From positions 124,001-188,000 of the forward strand of contig JAKSZP010014540.1 in the NCBI GenBank assembly GCA_022478985.1: a DNA stretch of 64,000 bases, in the 5' to 3' direction. Positions 34,411 through 45,686 of this stretch are shown piece by piece. The notes beneath the pieces are model-generated. The model saw only the letters and a program-made list of their open reading frames with translations. It was not told where the DNA came from and did not search any database. The position numbers were made by a program, and so were the translations under genes. This stretch comes from Massospora cicadina. Its lineage: Eukaryota > Entomophthoromycota > Entomophthoromycetes > Entomophthorales > Entomophthoraceae. The first letter of the stretch is position 1. Each line of letters starts with the position of its first letter.

Positions 34411-34899
34411 TGACACTGACTAAGAAAAGATTAATTTTGTAAAATTAATTTACAATGACAGCATTACTTTACTCCACTACAAGTTAGTTGGGCATAAATG
34501 GAGAGAAATGTCAAAGGAGATCCTGGGAACCCATGGGATTCCCTTGAGAATGAAAACGATATACACTATACTTACTGGGACACAAAATAATTGTTAACAC
34601 AGGGTTAACGCTTGAAATCGTGGAGCAACTATATGAAAAATTCATTGGCCCATGAAGGAAATCAAGAACCAAGCCATAGGTAGTGCAAGGATAACTATGC
34701 CAGGACATGGAGAAATCAATGTGCGGCTTGCTAATCTAGAAAAGAAATCAATGAAGATAGCAAAAAATCAAGTCTTATATCTCTATATTTAACCCCATTG
34801 GCAGAAATTAGCAAATTCCATAATTTTGAATGCTAAATGAAATGGGATTGAAGCAGAAACTGCCAAAAGTGTCAATGTCTTAGTAGATCAGGTGCAGTA

Positions 34900-35743
34900 G
34901 GCTTATTTAAATGAACAGCAACAAGAAGATGTGCTCTGACTATTTGAGAAGTATTGGGAGATATTTGCCCAAGATGACTACAATTTGGGATGCGCAAAGA
35001 ACGTGATCCACAAGGTCAATATGGGGAATATTCATCAATAAAAATGAGTTTTGTTCAAAGTTCTAGAGCTGCTGAAGCTTTGGTCATCAGAATAATCAGA
35101 AAGCAAGTTGATCATGGGCTCCTTGTTCCATTATTAAGTCCATGGTAAAGTCTGATCCTTAAAGTAAAAAGTAAGGTCAGATCAAATTGAGAAGTGATTG
35201 ATTATTGCCAATTGGACAAAATCACTAAGAAGGATTCTTATCCTTTGCTGAGCATTGATGATGCACTCAATTGCCTAGGGAATACTAAATACTTTTCTGC
35301 GATGGACTTAATTTCAGGATGTTGTCAAATCAATTTGCCAAAGGAGAACCAACAAATTGTGCGATCATTACTGCACAGGGACTTTACTAGCTTACCCAAA
35401 TGCCTCAGTGATTGTTTAACATGCGGCCACCTTCCAAAGCAATGGACTTTATCCTTAGTGATCTTAATCTATCTGTATCTTAGTATATCTGGACGATATA
35501 AATGTATTTAACAGTATCTTCATAGAGCCTTTGGAGCGCTTAGAAGAAGTGCTCAAGCGCCTGGAGACAGTGAATTTGAAAAATAAAAATGAAGAAGTGT
35601 CACTTCTTCAAGAAAAACCTTAGTAATTGTGGTTTGTTACCAACTCCAACAGGATGCAACCCCAATAGCAAAAATTACAACAATCAAACAGATGTCATTT
35701 CCAAAGAGCGTTTGGGAAGACCAGTATTTCTTGGGATGATCGT
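34900..35743 (+). pseudogene. reverse transcriptase of element A, cut by insertion of element C
   Basis: A start region carries LFEKYWEIFAQDDYNLGCAKNVIHKVN (near 34940). IDYCQLDKITKKDSYPLL...LNCLGNTKYFSAMDLISG (35194 onward) is the fingers/palm. After a frameshift an intact catalytic box YLDD lies at 35486-35497, followed by LERLEEVLKRLE and a frame with KKCHFFKKN. The sequence breaks at 35743 in the connection domain (VFLGMI). The remaining pol should lie beyond the right edge of the window, after element C. Confidence 0.8.
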
Positions 35744-36866
35744 TATTGGAATTTTTGCCCATATTCCCAGCCTGCTAGATTACCAGGAATCACTAGGGGA
35801 TAATCCCTAATGCGAGGTGAATTGGAAATTGGTTGACCCTGATTTCAAAGTAACTATGTATGGGGGATTTTAGGATATTCGCATGGTCATATCCATTGAG
35901 GATCAATCCAGATGAATGCTTAAGATATCGTCAGGTGGAGTTGCTGACAAAATAGGGGCATCTGATAGTGATTAACTATCAGGTGTCCAATGGGTTCACT
36001 CAGTTTCATCACTGACTGATTTAGAAATGTAAGTAGTAAGTTGCAAGGCGAGTGATGCCACCTGCAACTAGCAAATCAATCAGTTGGTTCGTGACCTGCC
36101 TTAATGGGTAACAAGTATAATTACCTAAGCAGGTCACTAGCCAAATATGGTTGGTTTTCTTGGATTGAGAGGAAAATGCAGGGACACGTTTTCCAACTCT
36201 TTCCATTTAGGTCTTGAGGATGTCCAATGATGGAATCCTAGCCAGGATGGGGAAGACCATCGCTGCTGAGACAAGGATGGGTGATTCAACTGCAAAGGCT
36301 GCCATTTCATCAAAGAGGTGTCAAACTGAGGGTTGGGCGCCAAATCCACCACTATAAAACCCTTAGAATCCACCAATAATAAAAATAGGTTTTTCATCCG
36401 GTATATAGTTTTAAGTAGAAAACTTTATCAGCTTTCAATTGTTCTATTCTTTCTCAGGGATATTAATGCTGTGTGCAATAATTGGGAGACTCTTTAAGGA
36501 AAAGAGTAAGAATCTGATCGGGGATCCAGAGAAGAAGCGGAAACAAATTTGGGATTGCTACCAACTGTGTGTCAAACTGGAGAAACTGTCACCAGGGAAT
36601 CTCAGAGAAGATTGGGTTGTACAGTATGAGGGAACAAATCCCTATTTTGAGATATCTCAAGTATTTTGAGCAGAAATACTGGTTGAGCGTTGGGCCAATA
36701 TCCAAGAATTCCATTCAACTATGGATAATAGTTATCATACTATTATCAGATGATTATATCAACAACAGTACAACGGGGATGAATTTCACAAGAACTAAAC
36801 CTGTGCAAGTAATAAGTCTATAGGGGTTATTGGCTGAATAATAACCAGACCTAATAAATTTTTACA
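35744..36866 (+). repeat. 5' LTR of element C
   Basis: Its start (TATTGGAATTTTTGCCCATATTCCC) and order match the LTR beginning at 63482, with CACTAGG..ATAATCCCTAATGCGAGGT, GATTAACTATCAGGTG and GGCGAGTGATGCCAC shared. It ends TTTACA at 36866. Length 1123. A TATA-type box, TATAAAA, lies at 36353-36359. The preceding bases ATCGT (35739-35743) are the expected target duplication. Confidence 0.9.
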
Positions 36867-36869
36867 AAT

Positions 36870-36887
36870 TGGTGCTCACTACAGGGG
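36870..36887 (+). promoter_or_regulatory. primer-binding site of element C
   Basis: TGGTGCTCACTACAGGGG lies just inside the 5' LTR, three bases from its end, and shares TGGTGCT with A, B and D. Confidence 0.75.
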
Positions 36888-36978
36888 TGTAGTTGAGTAG
36901 AAGAACTTAGAAGGATGTCATATAATGATAAGTTTTGAAAAATATGGACAGAGTTAGCCATTATAAATCAGAACACCC
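36888..36978 (+). pseudogene. start of element C gag, cut by the plus-strand LINE
   Basis: The segment reads KIWTELAIIN, matching the element A gag start (LWTELEAINKN). It stops at 36978, where the LINE begins. It resumes at 42276-42322, after the LINE and before element B, and again at 56401. Confidence 0.7.
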
Positions 36979-37087
36979 CCATTACCAATTGCAAACTTTT
37001 CTTTCTCGTTGCAATCACTATTGCAACCTATTCAATTCAAGACTGAATCTAGTTTGATAATCTCACAGAAGAGATTAGTCTGCGCTC

Positions 37088-38337
37088 ATGTCAGGGAGCA
37101 GTTGGGCAAGCAAGGTAAGAGGAGCAGGTGGAAGGCCCGCGGCCTCCAACGTTCAAAAACACCCTGGAGAATCCGGCGGAATTGACAAAAATACTAAGAA
37201 ACTGGCGGTCACTATTTCCCCGGAGATACTTTATGGCAAGCACGATGCAACCAGTACATCAACACGCCACACTCCCAGCCACTTTCATCGGTGGAATTCA
37301 GAGTCCGCGTGTTTCTGGACATCCAAAAAACGGCCTTATGGGAAAAATTTTGTGAAGATGTACACACAATTTTCCCAACTGTGGTGTACGTTGCACCTCA
37401 CTCCATGTCACGCGGTTGGCTGGACCTAGGTTTTGAAAGCAAAACGGCAGCAGATGAGGCTGCAGCGGTGCGCGTAGTGGTCGACCTCCCTGAAGGGCAA
37501 TGGGTCGTCAAAACTAAACGCACCAGATGGACAAAATCAAACCAAATTTTCCTCACGTTCGACTTTTTGCCTACTACAGTAAAACGTGACAATTTGGAAC
37601 AACACCTGAAAGATGGTCTCGCCATATATGGCAAAATACAATCTTTCAAAATGCAACGCTTCACGCTGATGCCACACCTGTGCACCGGCAAAGCCATCGC
37701 AGTTCTGACCCCAACTGAGGAGATCGTGAAGGACCTAACCCAGATCCCACACTCCACTTTTATTGATATTACAGGACATACCACCCACCCATTCTGGGTG
37801 ACTGTGGACAGCGCGCCCCCCATTTGCACCCACTGTGACGCGTTCAGCCATAAGGCGCACGCATGCCCCATCAAGGAGGGCGTCACATTCCAAGAGCACC
37901 CCTCGGTGGCCATGGCCAGCGGAGAGGCACACTATGAACCAACTGCAAGCACCAAGGAGGCCTTCCCGTGGGGAGCATAAGGCTGCTACCTACTGGTAAA
38001 GCCTATCTCCCCACAAGAGTGGAAGAAGGCCAAGAAGGCACATAGGGCTGTGGCCAAGGAAGCGGCCAAAGCCACCACCGCTATCCCACACTCACAACGC
38101 CAGGAGGACATGGAGACCTTCATGGCAGAAGCAACTCGGGAATCCATCAACCAATCAGATTGGGAAGCCCATGCTGAGCGGGCCACTCAATCCAAGGATC
38201 CAATGGGAGATTTGATCTCACCCAATCGTTGCACCCAAGCTCCAATTGAAACTGACTTGGGACCCATCCCAACTGAAATTTTTTTGACCCGCTCAACAGT
38301 GCACCAAACCTACCCACACCACAAAAAATTCATCTGA
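37088..38337 (+). pseudogene. LINE ORF1 protein (zinc-knuckle, RNA-binding)
   Basis: It starts MSGSSWASKVRGAGG at 37088. After a frameshift the long open block is 37291-37980 (229 codons): RVFLDIQKTALWEKF, FLTFDFLPTTVKRDNLEQHL, then THPFWVTVDSAPP and the knuckle CTHCDAFSHKAHAC (37825-37866, intact spacing). A stop at 37978 separates an Ala/Gln/Glu-rich helical extension (38050-38337). The homologous core in the X elements shows that X derives from this type of ORF1. Confidence 0.85.
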
Positions 38338-38527
38338 CATCGGGAAAACAAAAAGCGAAGGCTAAAGCCAATGCAACTCTTTCCACAAAAATCAACAAAA
38401 ACTCTGATAGCGTTGCTGCTAACACCCGCGCTGCTGTGAAGGCCCGCGGGGATCTAGAAGAGGATGGTGGGCCGGGTGCCCACCCCCTCACACCTAAGGT
38501 GCAAAGGGGGAAACCTTCACCATAGGG

Positions 38528-41500
38528 ATGTTGAATACCGCCAGACTCAAGGCCTCCCTGTCCCAGGCTAGGAAACTGAGTTTTTTACAACATAATTTAC
38601 CCGTGGATATCCTGGCCATCCAGGAGTCCCACTGTCCACGAGGTTCCAAGGAAGCTTGGAAAACAATGCTTCTCCCATCCCTATCCTTTTGGTTGATGCA
38701 CTGTGGGGTGCTAATCCGGAAAAATAATTTTTTCAAATTTTTATCCTCAGAAACATTCCTAAATGGCTGAGTGCTTGTTGTCACCTTCTCGTGGGCCAAC
38801 GTAGCACATGCAATCGTCAACATCTATGCCCCAAACAGTGCACACGAGCATCAGGAATTTTTCTTGTTGGTCAAATCCCTCCCACTACCCCCAGACTCAT
38901 TCATAGTTGGCGACATGAACTGTTGGCTAAACACACCAATGGACTGGTGGCCTTCCTCACCCCACGCCCCCCAGGGTCACATAGAACTACGCGTTCCTGA
39001 GGCCACCCTTGGGCTAATGGATGCACTGCCGCGGCATGCCCTGCTGCTCGAAACATGACATGGCCCCATGTCCACAATGGCCAATTAAGGTCCATGACCC
39101 ACATTGACATTATTCTAACACCGGAGAAATTCCAACCCCACTTTTCCCACTTCAAGACAACAAAATTGAAATTCTCCAACCATTGACTGGTCTCGCTAAC
39201 CTACCACCTACCTGTCACGGCTGCTAAAGCCCCACATTGGTAAAAAATACGCCCCCCGAGCTCGCATCACCAGGATTTTCCACGTGGGTAGAAGAGGCAA
39301 CTATGGAAAAAAAAGTTTGTTGTACCATTTTGCGTGGACCCCATTTCCACATGGGCAACAATTAAAGATGACACCATCCGCCACTCTCGCCATCTCTCCT
39401 CCAGACGCTCATGAACCACATCAGCGGTTATCTCGCGCGCTCTGGCAGAATTGGCACACTTAGAGTCCAACATCCCAGTTACAGGATACAGCTCTGCATG
39501 GAGATGGAAGTGGGCGGAGGCAGCTGCCCACCTCAACGCACTCAAAAGACAACAAAAACTTGGGTTTGTGTTCAGTACAGGGCCACACGCATCACAAAAG
39601 GTGACAAGTACACCGCACATTTCTTTAAAAAAATTTTGCACCACGCCAGAGCATGGCCTGCACACAGGTGAAAAGATCGGATAATTCCATTGTGGATATA
39701 CTGGCCAAAGTGGCAATCAAAATGCAACAGTATTACTCTGAGTTATACCGATCCAACCCAATTCAGCCAGCTGAAGTGTCAGAAATTCTTGACTGAGCCC
39801 ACATCCGCTCCATTTTCCAATACCCAGAAATAATGAATTTGATTACTCCGAATGAATTATGGACAGCCATTCGCGGTGCACCAAACCAAAAATGCCCAGG
39901 TCCAGATGGCATTCCATATGAGTTCTACAAAAAGTATTTCAAATATTTATCCCCTTGCTGCTCGCCTCACTTAATCAAATCCTGATGGAAACGCGCCTCC
40001 TACCAGGAGGACATGAGGCCTTCACTGTCACACTCTTCAAGAAAGGGGATAAGCTTGACTTAGCCAACTGGCGCCCCATTTATCTAACAAACACAGACAC
40101 AAAAATTTTAACAAAAATCATGGCTAACTGTTTAGGGACTGTAGCATCTGCCACCATCTCCCCAGAACAATTCGGTTTCATCTCCAGAAGGTCGATTTGG
40201 GATAACGTGCACTCTGTGGCTAATGTGTGTCAGTCCACAGCCTCTGGGGCACTTGTATTCTTGGACCAACAAAAGGCCTATGATAGAGTAAACTGGGAAT
40301 ACCTCAGGGCCTGCCTCCATCATTTCTGCCTACCCCTCGCTTCATCAACTGGGTAATGCTGCTCACGGAATCTGCAACAATGGCAGTGCGTGGCCCTGGC
40401 TTCCTAACAGAAGTAGTCCGCCCTCAAAGGGGCTTGCAACAAGGGGACCCCCTCAGCCCACTCTTATACAACTTCGCCTTGACCCACTACTGCGAAATGT
40501 GAATGCCCAACTCACTGGGGTCCACGTGCCAGGCCAAGCCCCAGTCAAGATAATGGCATTCGCAGATGATTGTGTGGTTGGGGTGTCTAATAATCAAGAT
40601 GCACGCGCGCTTGAAGCTCTCATCCAGGAGTATTCCCGGGTAAGCAACGCGGCACTGAACGCTTCCAAAACTGAAATCATCCTCCTTGGTCAATTTCAGA
40701 ACTGCTGGACCCCCAGCAATTAGTTCCCAACCCGGCCCATCTGCTTGCCCACATCCTCGCCCTACTAATCTAAAACACACTGCCCCACTGGTGCTCCCCT
40801 TCGTGCCAAGTCCTACCATAGGACCAGTACGGCATCTGGGCGTGTGGATGGAGGCAGGCGGATATGCGTCAGCAGTAATGGAGTGCCGTATTCTGGATAA
40901 TGTGACAAAGCGAATCGCCTCTCTCAGAGCCCACCCTTCTTCCCTTACTGGCAGGGTTGTTTTAGCCAACTCTATGCTCCTCTCCAAAGTCTGGTTTGGA
41001 GCCCATGCCATCTCCTTCTCCCCAAGACTCTACAAATCCTTATACGCCTTGCTGCAAGGATGGCTTTGGTCAGGCCGCCCTCCACCAGTGCGGCTAGAGG
41101 TCATGTTTGGCCCTCAACATCATGGTGGCATGGGTCTGCTTGACTTCAAAGCCCATGCCGCCAAGATCCTGGGCACCTGGATTGCAGCCGTCACCACCCC
41201 TACACTCCCCCTCCCAACACTGGTCCCGCGCAGCCCCGCTCCAACTTCTCCCGCGCCTTGGGCCTCAACAATCCATCGAACCCCCACTCCCTGATGAAAT
41301 ACCTCGCTTCACACACATCAGCCACAGGTCCTCACGGGACTGAAACCCACTACAAACGAATCTTCCTCTCCATGCGGAGCGCTGAGTGGAGAATTCGTAT
41401 TAGCGGACATACAACCCAAAGAGGCCGCCCCTCTCCTCAGTTCACACAAAAAGTACAGGGGCTACCCATCCATGATGGCGTGATCCCCATTCGACCCCAT

Positions 41501-42160
41501 GTCCTATCCAGGGTGGACTACCTGGACATGATGGACATCCCTTACTCCATTGAGACCCAAAAAATATCTGGAAATATGTACACCATCCTCTGTTGCAACC
41601 TCAAGTCCGCTCCCATGTGTGGCGCTGCCTGAGGCGGGTGTACCATACACCTGAGCGCTCTAACGCTCTACACTCATCCTGTGTCGTGTGTGGCCAGTAT
41701 GGAACGCTGTTTCACCGCCTGGAGAAGTGCCCTACCTCTAAAGTGATATGGCGCGAAGTCTAACGTCTTCTGGGCCAGGATCAAACTCATCTCTTCAGTT
41801 TGTCAAGAGATATGTTCGCTCTATCAATGGCCTCTCCCCTCCTGCCCTCCCTTCATGCTTTGGTGATTGCAATCGCCATGAGGACCATCCACACGATTGT
41901 CTTAGATGCCATCGCAGGCTCCACCCCCACCCTCCCAGAAGCGGTACACAGATTCCGGTCCCATTTGGTGGACCACTTTCAAGCATGGATGTTTGGATAC
42001 CTCCCACTGCGTCGCTGACAGCTGGTCTCTTCCTGGTTCCCAGTCTGGTTCATCAAATCAAACCCCTTCCTCCACACGTGCTCAATTGTGGCTATGGCCC
42101 CTTCACACGTTTCCTCCCCCTCCCCATAAGTGGCGTTCCCGCTGGCAACAAGAGATAGCA
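38528..42160 (+). pseudogene. LINE ORF2: endonuclease, reverse transcriptase and C-terminal Cys/His domain
   Basis: Endonuclease (38528-39060): DILAIQESHCP, a stop at 38768, IVNIYAPNSAHEHQEF, FIVGDMNCWLNTPMD. Reverse transcriptase (39780-40730): KCPGPDGIPYEFYKK, FTVTLFKKGDKLDLANWRPIYL, EQFGFISRRSIWDNV, VFLDQQKAYDRVNWEYL, GLQQGDPLSPLLYN, and an intact FADD at 40559-40570. A thumb-type region (40686-41294) follows. The C-terminal cluster CVVCGQYGTLFHRLEKC lies at 41680-41730. Lesions are several stops and frameshifts, but the key catalytic residues survive. Likely partner of X and SINE-2 elements on 3'-end similarity. Confidence 0.87.
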
Positions 42161-42250
42161 TCGCTTCTCTGGGGTGCCTCCCCTGGTACTAAGTTTTGTC
42201 TCCTCTGATTCATATTCGGAAGTGTCTGTCCCATGGTTGGCCTTCCCCAC

Positions 42251-42275
42251 AATAAATTTAAATTTAAATTTAAAT
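42251..42275 (+). repeat. TAAATT-type microsatellite tail of the LINE
   Basis: AATAAATTTAAATTTAAATT and following bases form a simple-sequence 3' tail before the target duplication. This is a repeat tail and not poly(A). Confidence 0.8.
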
Positions 42276-42327
42276 AAATCAGAGCACCCTAAAATCAGCA
42301 GATCATTAAGAATTTGCACCTTGGAAG

Positions 42328-43062
42328 TGTAGGAATCCAGCTCAGTTATGCTCGTTTGGTGCTACGCCACTGGATACCACAAAGGATTTAATAAAATAAA
42401 ATATAAATAAATATAAAAATTGGTTTCTTATAATTTTTAATAGAAGTGCAGGGGTCAAAATGAGAAGCGGTAACTTTCTTTTTAGTAATTAATATTTATA
42501 CTATTTTTGAAGGTTAAAGGGATTTGGGGATAGGTTTGGAATAGCTTTGGAGCTTTCCAATTTGGGCAATATGGGTGTCAATCCTATCAGATCGTTGAGG
42601 AAAGTTTGGTAATTTTTGGGAAATGGATTGGGGATTTTGGGGCAGAATATACCCATGCGGCAGGGTTTTGATGTACCCCAACCAATCACCATTTGTTAAT
42701 TTTCTCACCTCAGGGGCCTGCCACCGCGCCTTTAAAGGGGGTGGCACCTGCGCAGGTGTGGTGAAGGACACAGTGCTGGTTTGGGGAGTACCTTCCGCAG
42801 GTTTCCCAAGAGTCTGCTGTGCAATCAGAAAATCCAATTATTAGATTTTACTAAATGTGCCGTGTGGGTTTCAAACTGGTGTTACCCCAATTTATGGGTT
42901 CCACTGAGAATTGTCAAGGGTCTTTTGGCTGTTCTATCAACATTTTCACTAGAATTGCTCATAATGGCATTGGGGAATCGCAAATGGGCAACATTTCCCT
43001 TTTTTGGTGGAACTTGGATTAAGACATTCTTATTTTTAAGCTGTAAAGGCAAATGTATGACA
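42328..43062 (-). repeat. 3' LTR of element B
   Basis: On the minus strand it starts TGTCATACATTTGCC and ends GGATTCCTACA. It is preceded inside the element by a purine tract, GAGGGGGGTGA (43063-43073). A TATA-type box on the minus strand lies at 42493-42500. It differs from the partner LTR by scattered substitutions and short indels. Confidence 0.93.
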
Positions 43063-44616
43063 TCACCCCCCTCAAGAATGTTGGGGAGCGAGTAGGGCTG
43101 GAGGAAACGGCCATGAACGCGATTAGTTGTGATACCAGTAGCTAGATTTTTGATAGAGTACTCGTTTCCTTTTCTTGTAGATGATGGTGAAAGGACCCTC
43201 CAAAATTGATCCAAGTTTACCGCATCTAGGGGTGATTTAGTTATGTTAGTACAACACCAAGTTGGATACTTAAAAAGTGGGTAAGGGGGTTTGGAACTCA
43301 TTTGCAGCCTGCCCATCTTTTGTTATTGGTTTGGCTAAATTGGTCATAGCTTCGGATTGGAGTTATATTATATGATGAGCCAATCTCCTCATAACTTTCT
43401 CCGGTTCCTCAACTCTAGAAGAGAATACATCCTTAGCTAAGAGGGCAGGTATGCCTGGTTCCCGCCCACAAAAGACACAGAATGGAGAAATTTTCAAAAT
43501 CTGGTGATAGCTAATCCGGTATGCCATAAGAGCACTAGGTAATTATTGATCTCAGTGAAGAGGATCAGATGAAGCCAGTTTTTGAAGAATGGAAACCAAG
43601 GTTCCATTTGCTCTTTCCACGGTCCCATTTGTGGATGGGTTATACGGAGCTGAGAAGAGTTGTTGTGCTCCCATAGAAGGGGCCAGAAATTTTGACTACT
43701 CTGGAGGTGAAGTTCTTGCCATTATCACAGAGTAGTACTTGAGGGCAACCATGATGAATGAAGATGTGTTGATGTAAAAAGGTGGCGGTGGCCTTAGCTG
43801 TTTGAGCAGGAAGAGCCATGGCTTCAACCCACTTAGTGAGGTGGTCAATAGCTACTAGGATAAATATGTTTCCACTAGTAGACAGAGGAAGGGGAACTAT
43901 TACATCTAAGTTGATGGTGTGGAACGGTTGTTGTGGGGTAGTTGGTTGATATTGTTACCTAGACTTGAAGCCAGATTGCTTCTTACAAGTAAGGCAGGCT
44001 TCCAAAACATCAACTATAGATTCCATCATTCCATCCAAAATAGAACCGATCTCTAATCCATTCATAGGTTTTCCTGCCCCTCCATGACCTAGGGTAGCTT
44101 GTGCTTCTAAGATAGCAGGTACGCGTTCCTGAGGGTCGAAGGTAAGGTAGCCATTTTGTCCCCACCTGCTTATACAACTTCCCATCTTCAACTTTAGTGT
44201 TAGGGAGTGCTAGGCTAACATCTTTTGAACAGGCTCATCCTCATCCTCCCATTCACTAAGGGTCATTAAAAGGTCATGTAACCTCTCTGCCTCACTATTA
44301 TCCAAGTGAAGGACTGGTAGTCAAGTCAACCCATCAACATTCAAGTGACAGGTTCCAGTATGGTGTTCAATCTTCATGTCATAAGGCAGGAGCTTTAGAG
44401 CCCAGCGAGCTAGCCGCCCAGTAGGATCCTTCGTGTTCTGTAACCACTTAAGAGATGCGTGGTCAGTAACTACAGTGAAGGTAATTCCATAGTGAAAAGG
44501 GCGGTAGTGCTTTACAGCCAACAAAACAGCAAGGCACTCCTTCTCAGTTACGCTGTAGTTGCGTTCCACTTTTGACAGAATCTTACTAAAATAGGATACA
44601 TGATGTTCTACACCAT
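43063..44616 (-). pseudogene. element B RNase H end and integrase
   Basis: From the right: RNase H C-terminal half (YFSKILSKVERNYSVTEKECLAVLLAVKHY, VVTDHASLKWLQ, RLARWALKL), then HVDGLT-type end near 44321. The N-terminal 20 or so residues of that open frame are antisense LTR D and not part of B. Integrase follows: zinc-binding remnants (HGGAG..., CLTCKK) at 44191-43955, core NLDVIVPLPLSTSG...DHLTKWVEA near 43900, LLCDNGKNFTS near 43720 (Asp intact), the Glu region decayed. The C-terminal domain is at 43316-43080 (YSIKNLATGITTNRVHGRF). Several stops. Confidence 0.8.
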
Positions 44617-45686
44617 TGTCAGATTCTGGTGGTTGACTTGAAAATAAGCCTTCAACAACCATCAGATCAGGCATATTATCCTTTCAAATTTTGTACTAAT
44701 GCCTATTGCAATTATACAGCTTGGGCTGATTATCTCAATGATGATTGGATCGAGTAATTTATCAGGCGCTCGGCCTAAAAACACTTGCATATTATGACCA
44801 ATTCTGATGCATCAAATCTAGGCGATTGGTCCCAATTATCAAAACACAAGCCAATCAATTGTATACGAAAATAATTTGGGGACGACCCAAAGTTACATTT
44901 AAAAGTCCCATGAACAATTAAACGAATGAACAACGTTACAATTTTCTTCCTGAGGGCGAAATTTGTATGTCAATATGCGTAATCAGCATGATAGCACTTA
45001 CTTGGACCACCTGAAGGGGGTTACTAAGGCTACCAAGGAAGAGGCCTGACGACATCCCAATTAAGGGTGCATCATTTTCTTCAATTGAGGCCAAAATTTC
45101 ACAGAAGGTGTGTCTTGTCAGCAGTATGACGAAACTGAAATCCTGAAGAGCTTAAGACAACTTTGCATGCTTTTATCACGATTTTTGTACCTGAAATCCT
45201 CCCGATTTTGGGAGTATTTTGCCACCAATGAACCTAAGAAAAGGTTTCAGTCGTAGGCCAAACTGAGTGGCAAAATAGCTGTTGAAATTTTGTGCTGGAT
45301 GTGGCCAGGAGATGCCCTAGAGTATAAATACTGACGCCTGGCCTAATAACCATTATCAAATAAATAGCTTAAATAAAAGTTACAATTATTTTATCCCTTT
45401 CCTGGTTTTTATCCTGAATCCAACCTAGGAGAAGTGTCAACAAAATGGAAGGACAAATCCCCAGTTTGTATATAATACTTCCTCAGATGAAGTTCCTGAT
45501 TACAAAGGAAAAATTATGCTCAAAATTGGCCAGAAAAGTTGAGGCGAATTTAATAGGCCTAGTGAGTTGCTAGATGGGTTGAATCCCGTAAACCACAGGC
45601 ATTATTGAGGATCAACCATCGGAACTTCAGCCCAAATAGAAATGCAGGATACCAATTTACAAGCAAGCAATCCTCAGATTTTGACA
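44617..45686 (+). repeat. 5' LTR of element D
   Basis: It starts TGTCAGATTCTGGTGG and ends TTTTGACA. Promoter: TATAAATA at 45323-45330. Poly(A) signals AATAAA at 45359-45364 and 45372-45377. Length 1070. Compared with the 3' LTR it lacks a short block near position 90. Confidence 0.93.
45323..45330 (+). promoter_or_regulatory. TATA box of the element D 5' LTR
   Basis: TATAAATA, in context GAGTATAAATACTG. The same context is in the 3' LTR at 52115-52122. It would start the element transcript, with the R region running to the AATAAA signals just downstream. Confidence 0.6.

Larger units (their letters stand above)
36979..42275 (+). mobile_element. plus-strand LINE, about 5.3 kb, full length or nearly so
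   Basis: Target duplications AAATCAG[A/G]ACACCC-type: AAATCAGAACACCC at 36965-36978 and AAATCAGAGCACCC at 42276-42289 (one mismatch). The 3' tail is a TAAATT-type microsatellite at 42251-42275. ORF1 and ORF2 are both present and broken. It interrupts gag of element C. Its 3' end GTCTGTCCCATGGTTGGCC...CCACAATAAATT is shared with X elements and resembled by SINE-2. Confidence 0.88.

Noticed and set aside
37398..37913. 171-codon minus-strand frame
   Set aside because: Shadow of the plus-strand LINE ORF1, which has a zinc knuckle and relatives.
40487..41011. 174-codon minus-strand frame
   Set aside because: Shadow of the LINE reverse transcriptase region containing FADD.
42241..42275. Poly(A) tail of a processed pseudogene
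   Set aside because: The tail is a TAAATT-type repeat, and the 5.3-kb unit before it is a LINE with its own target duplication.
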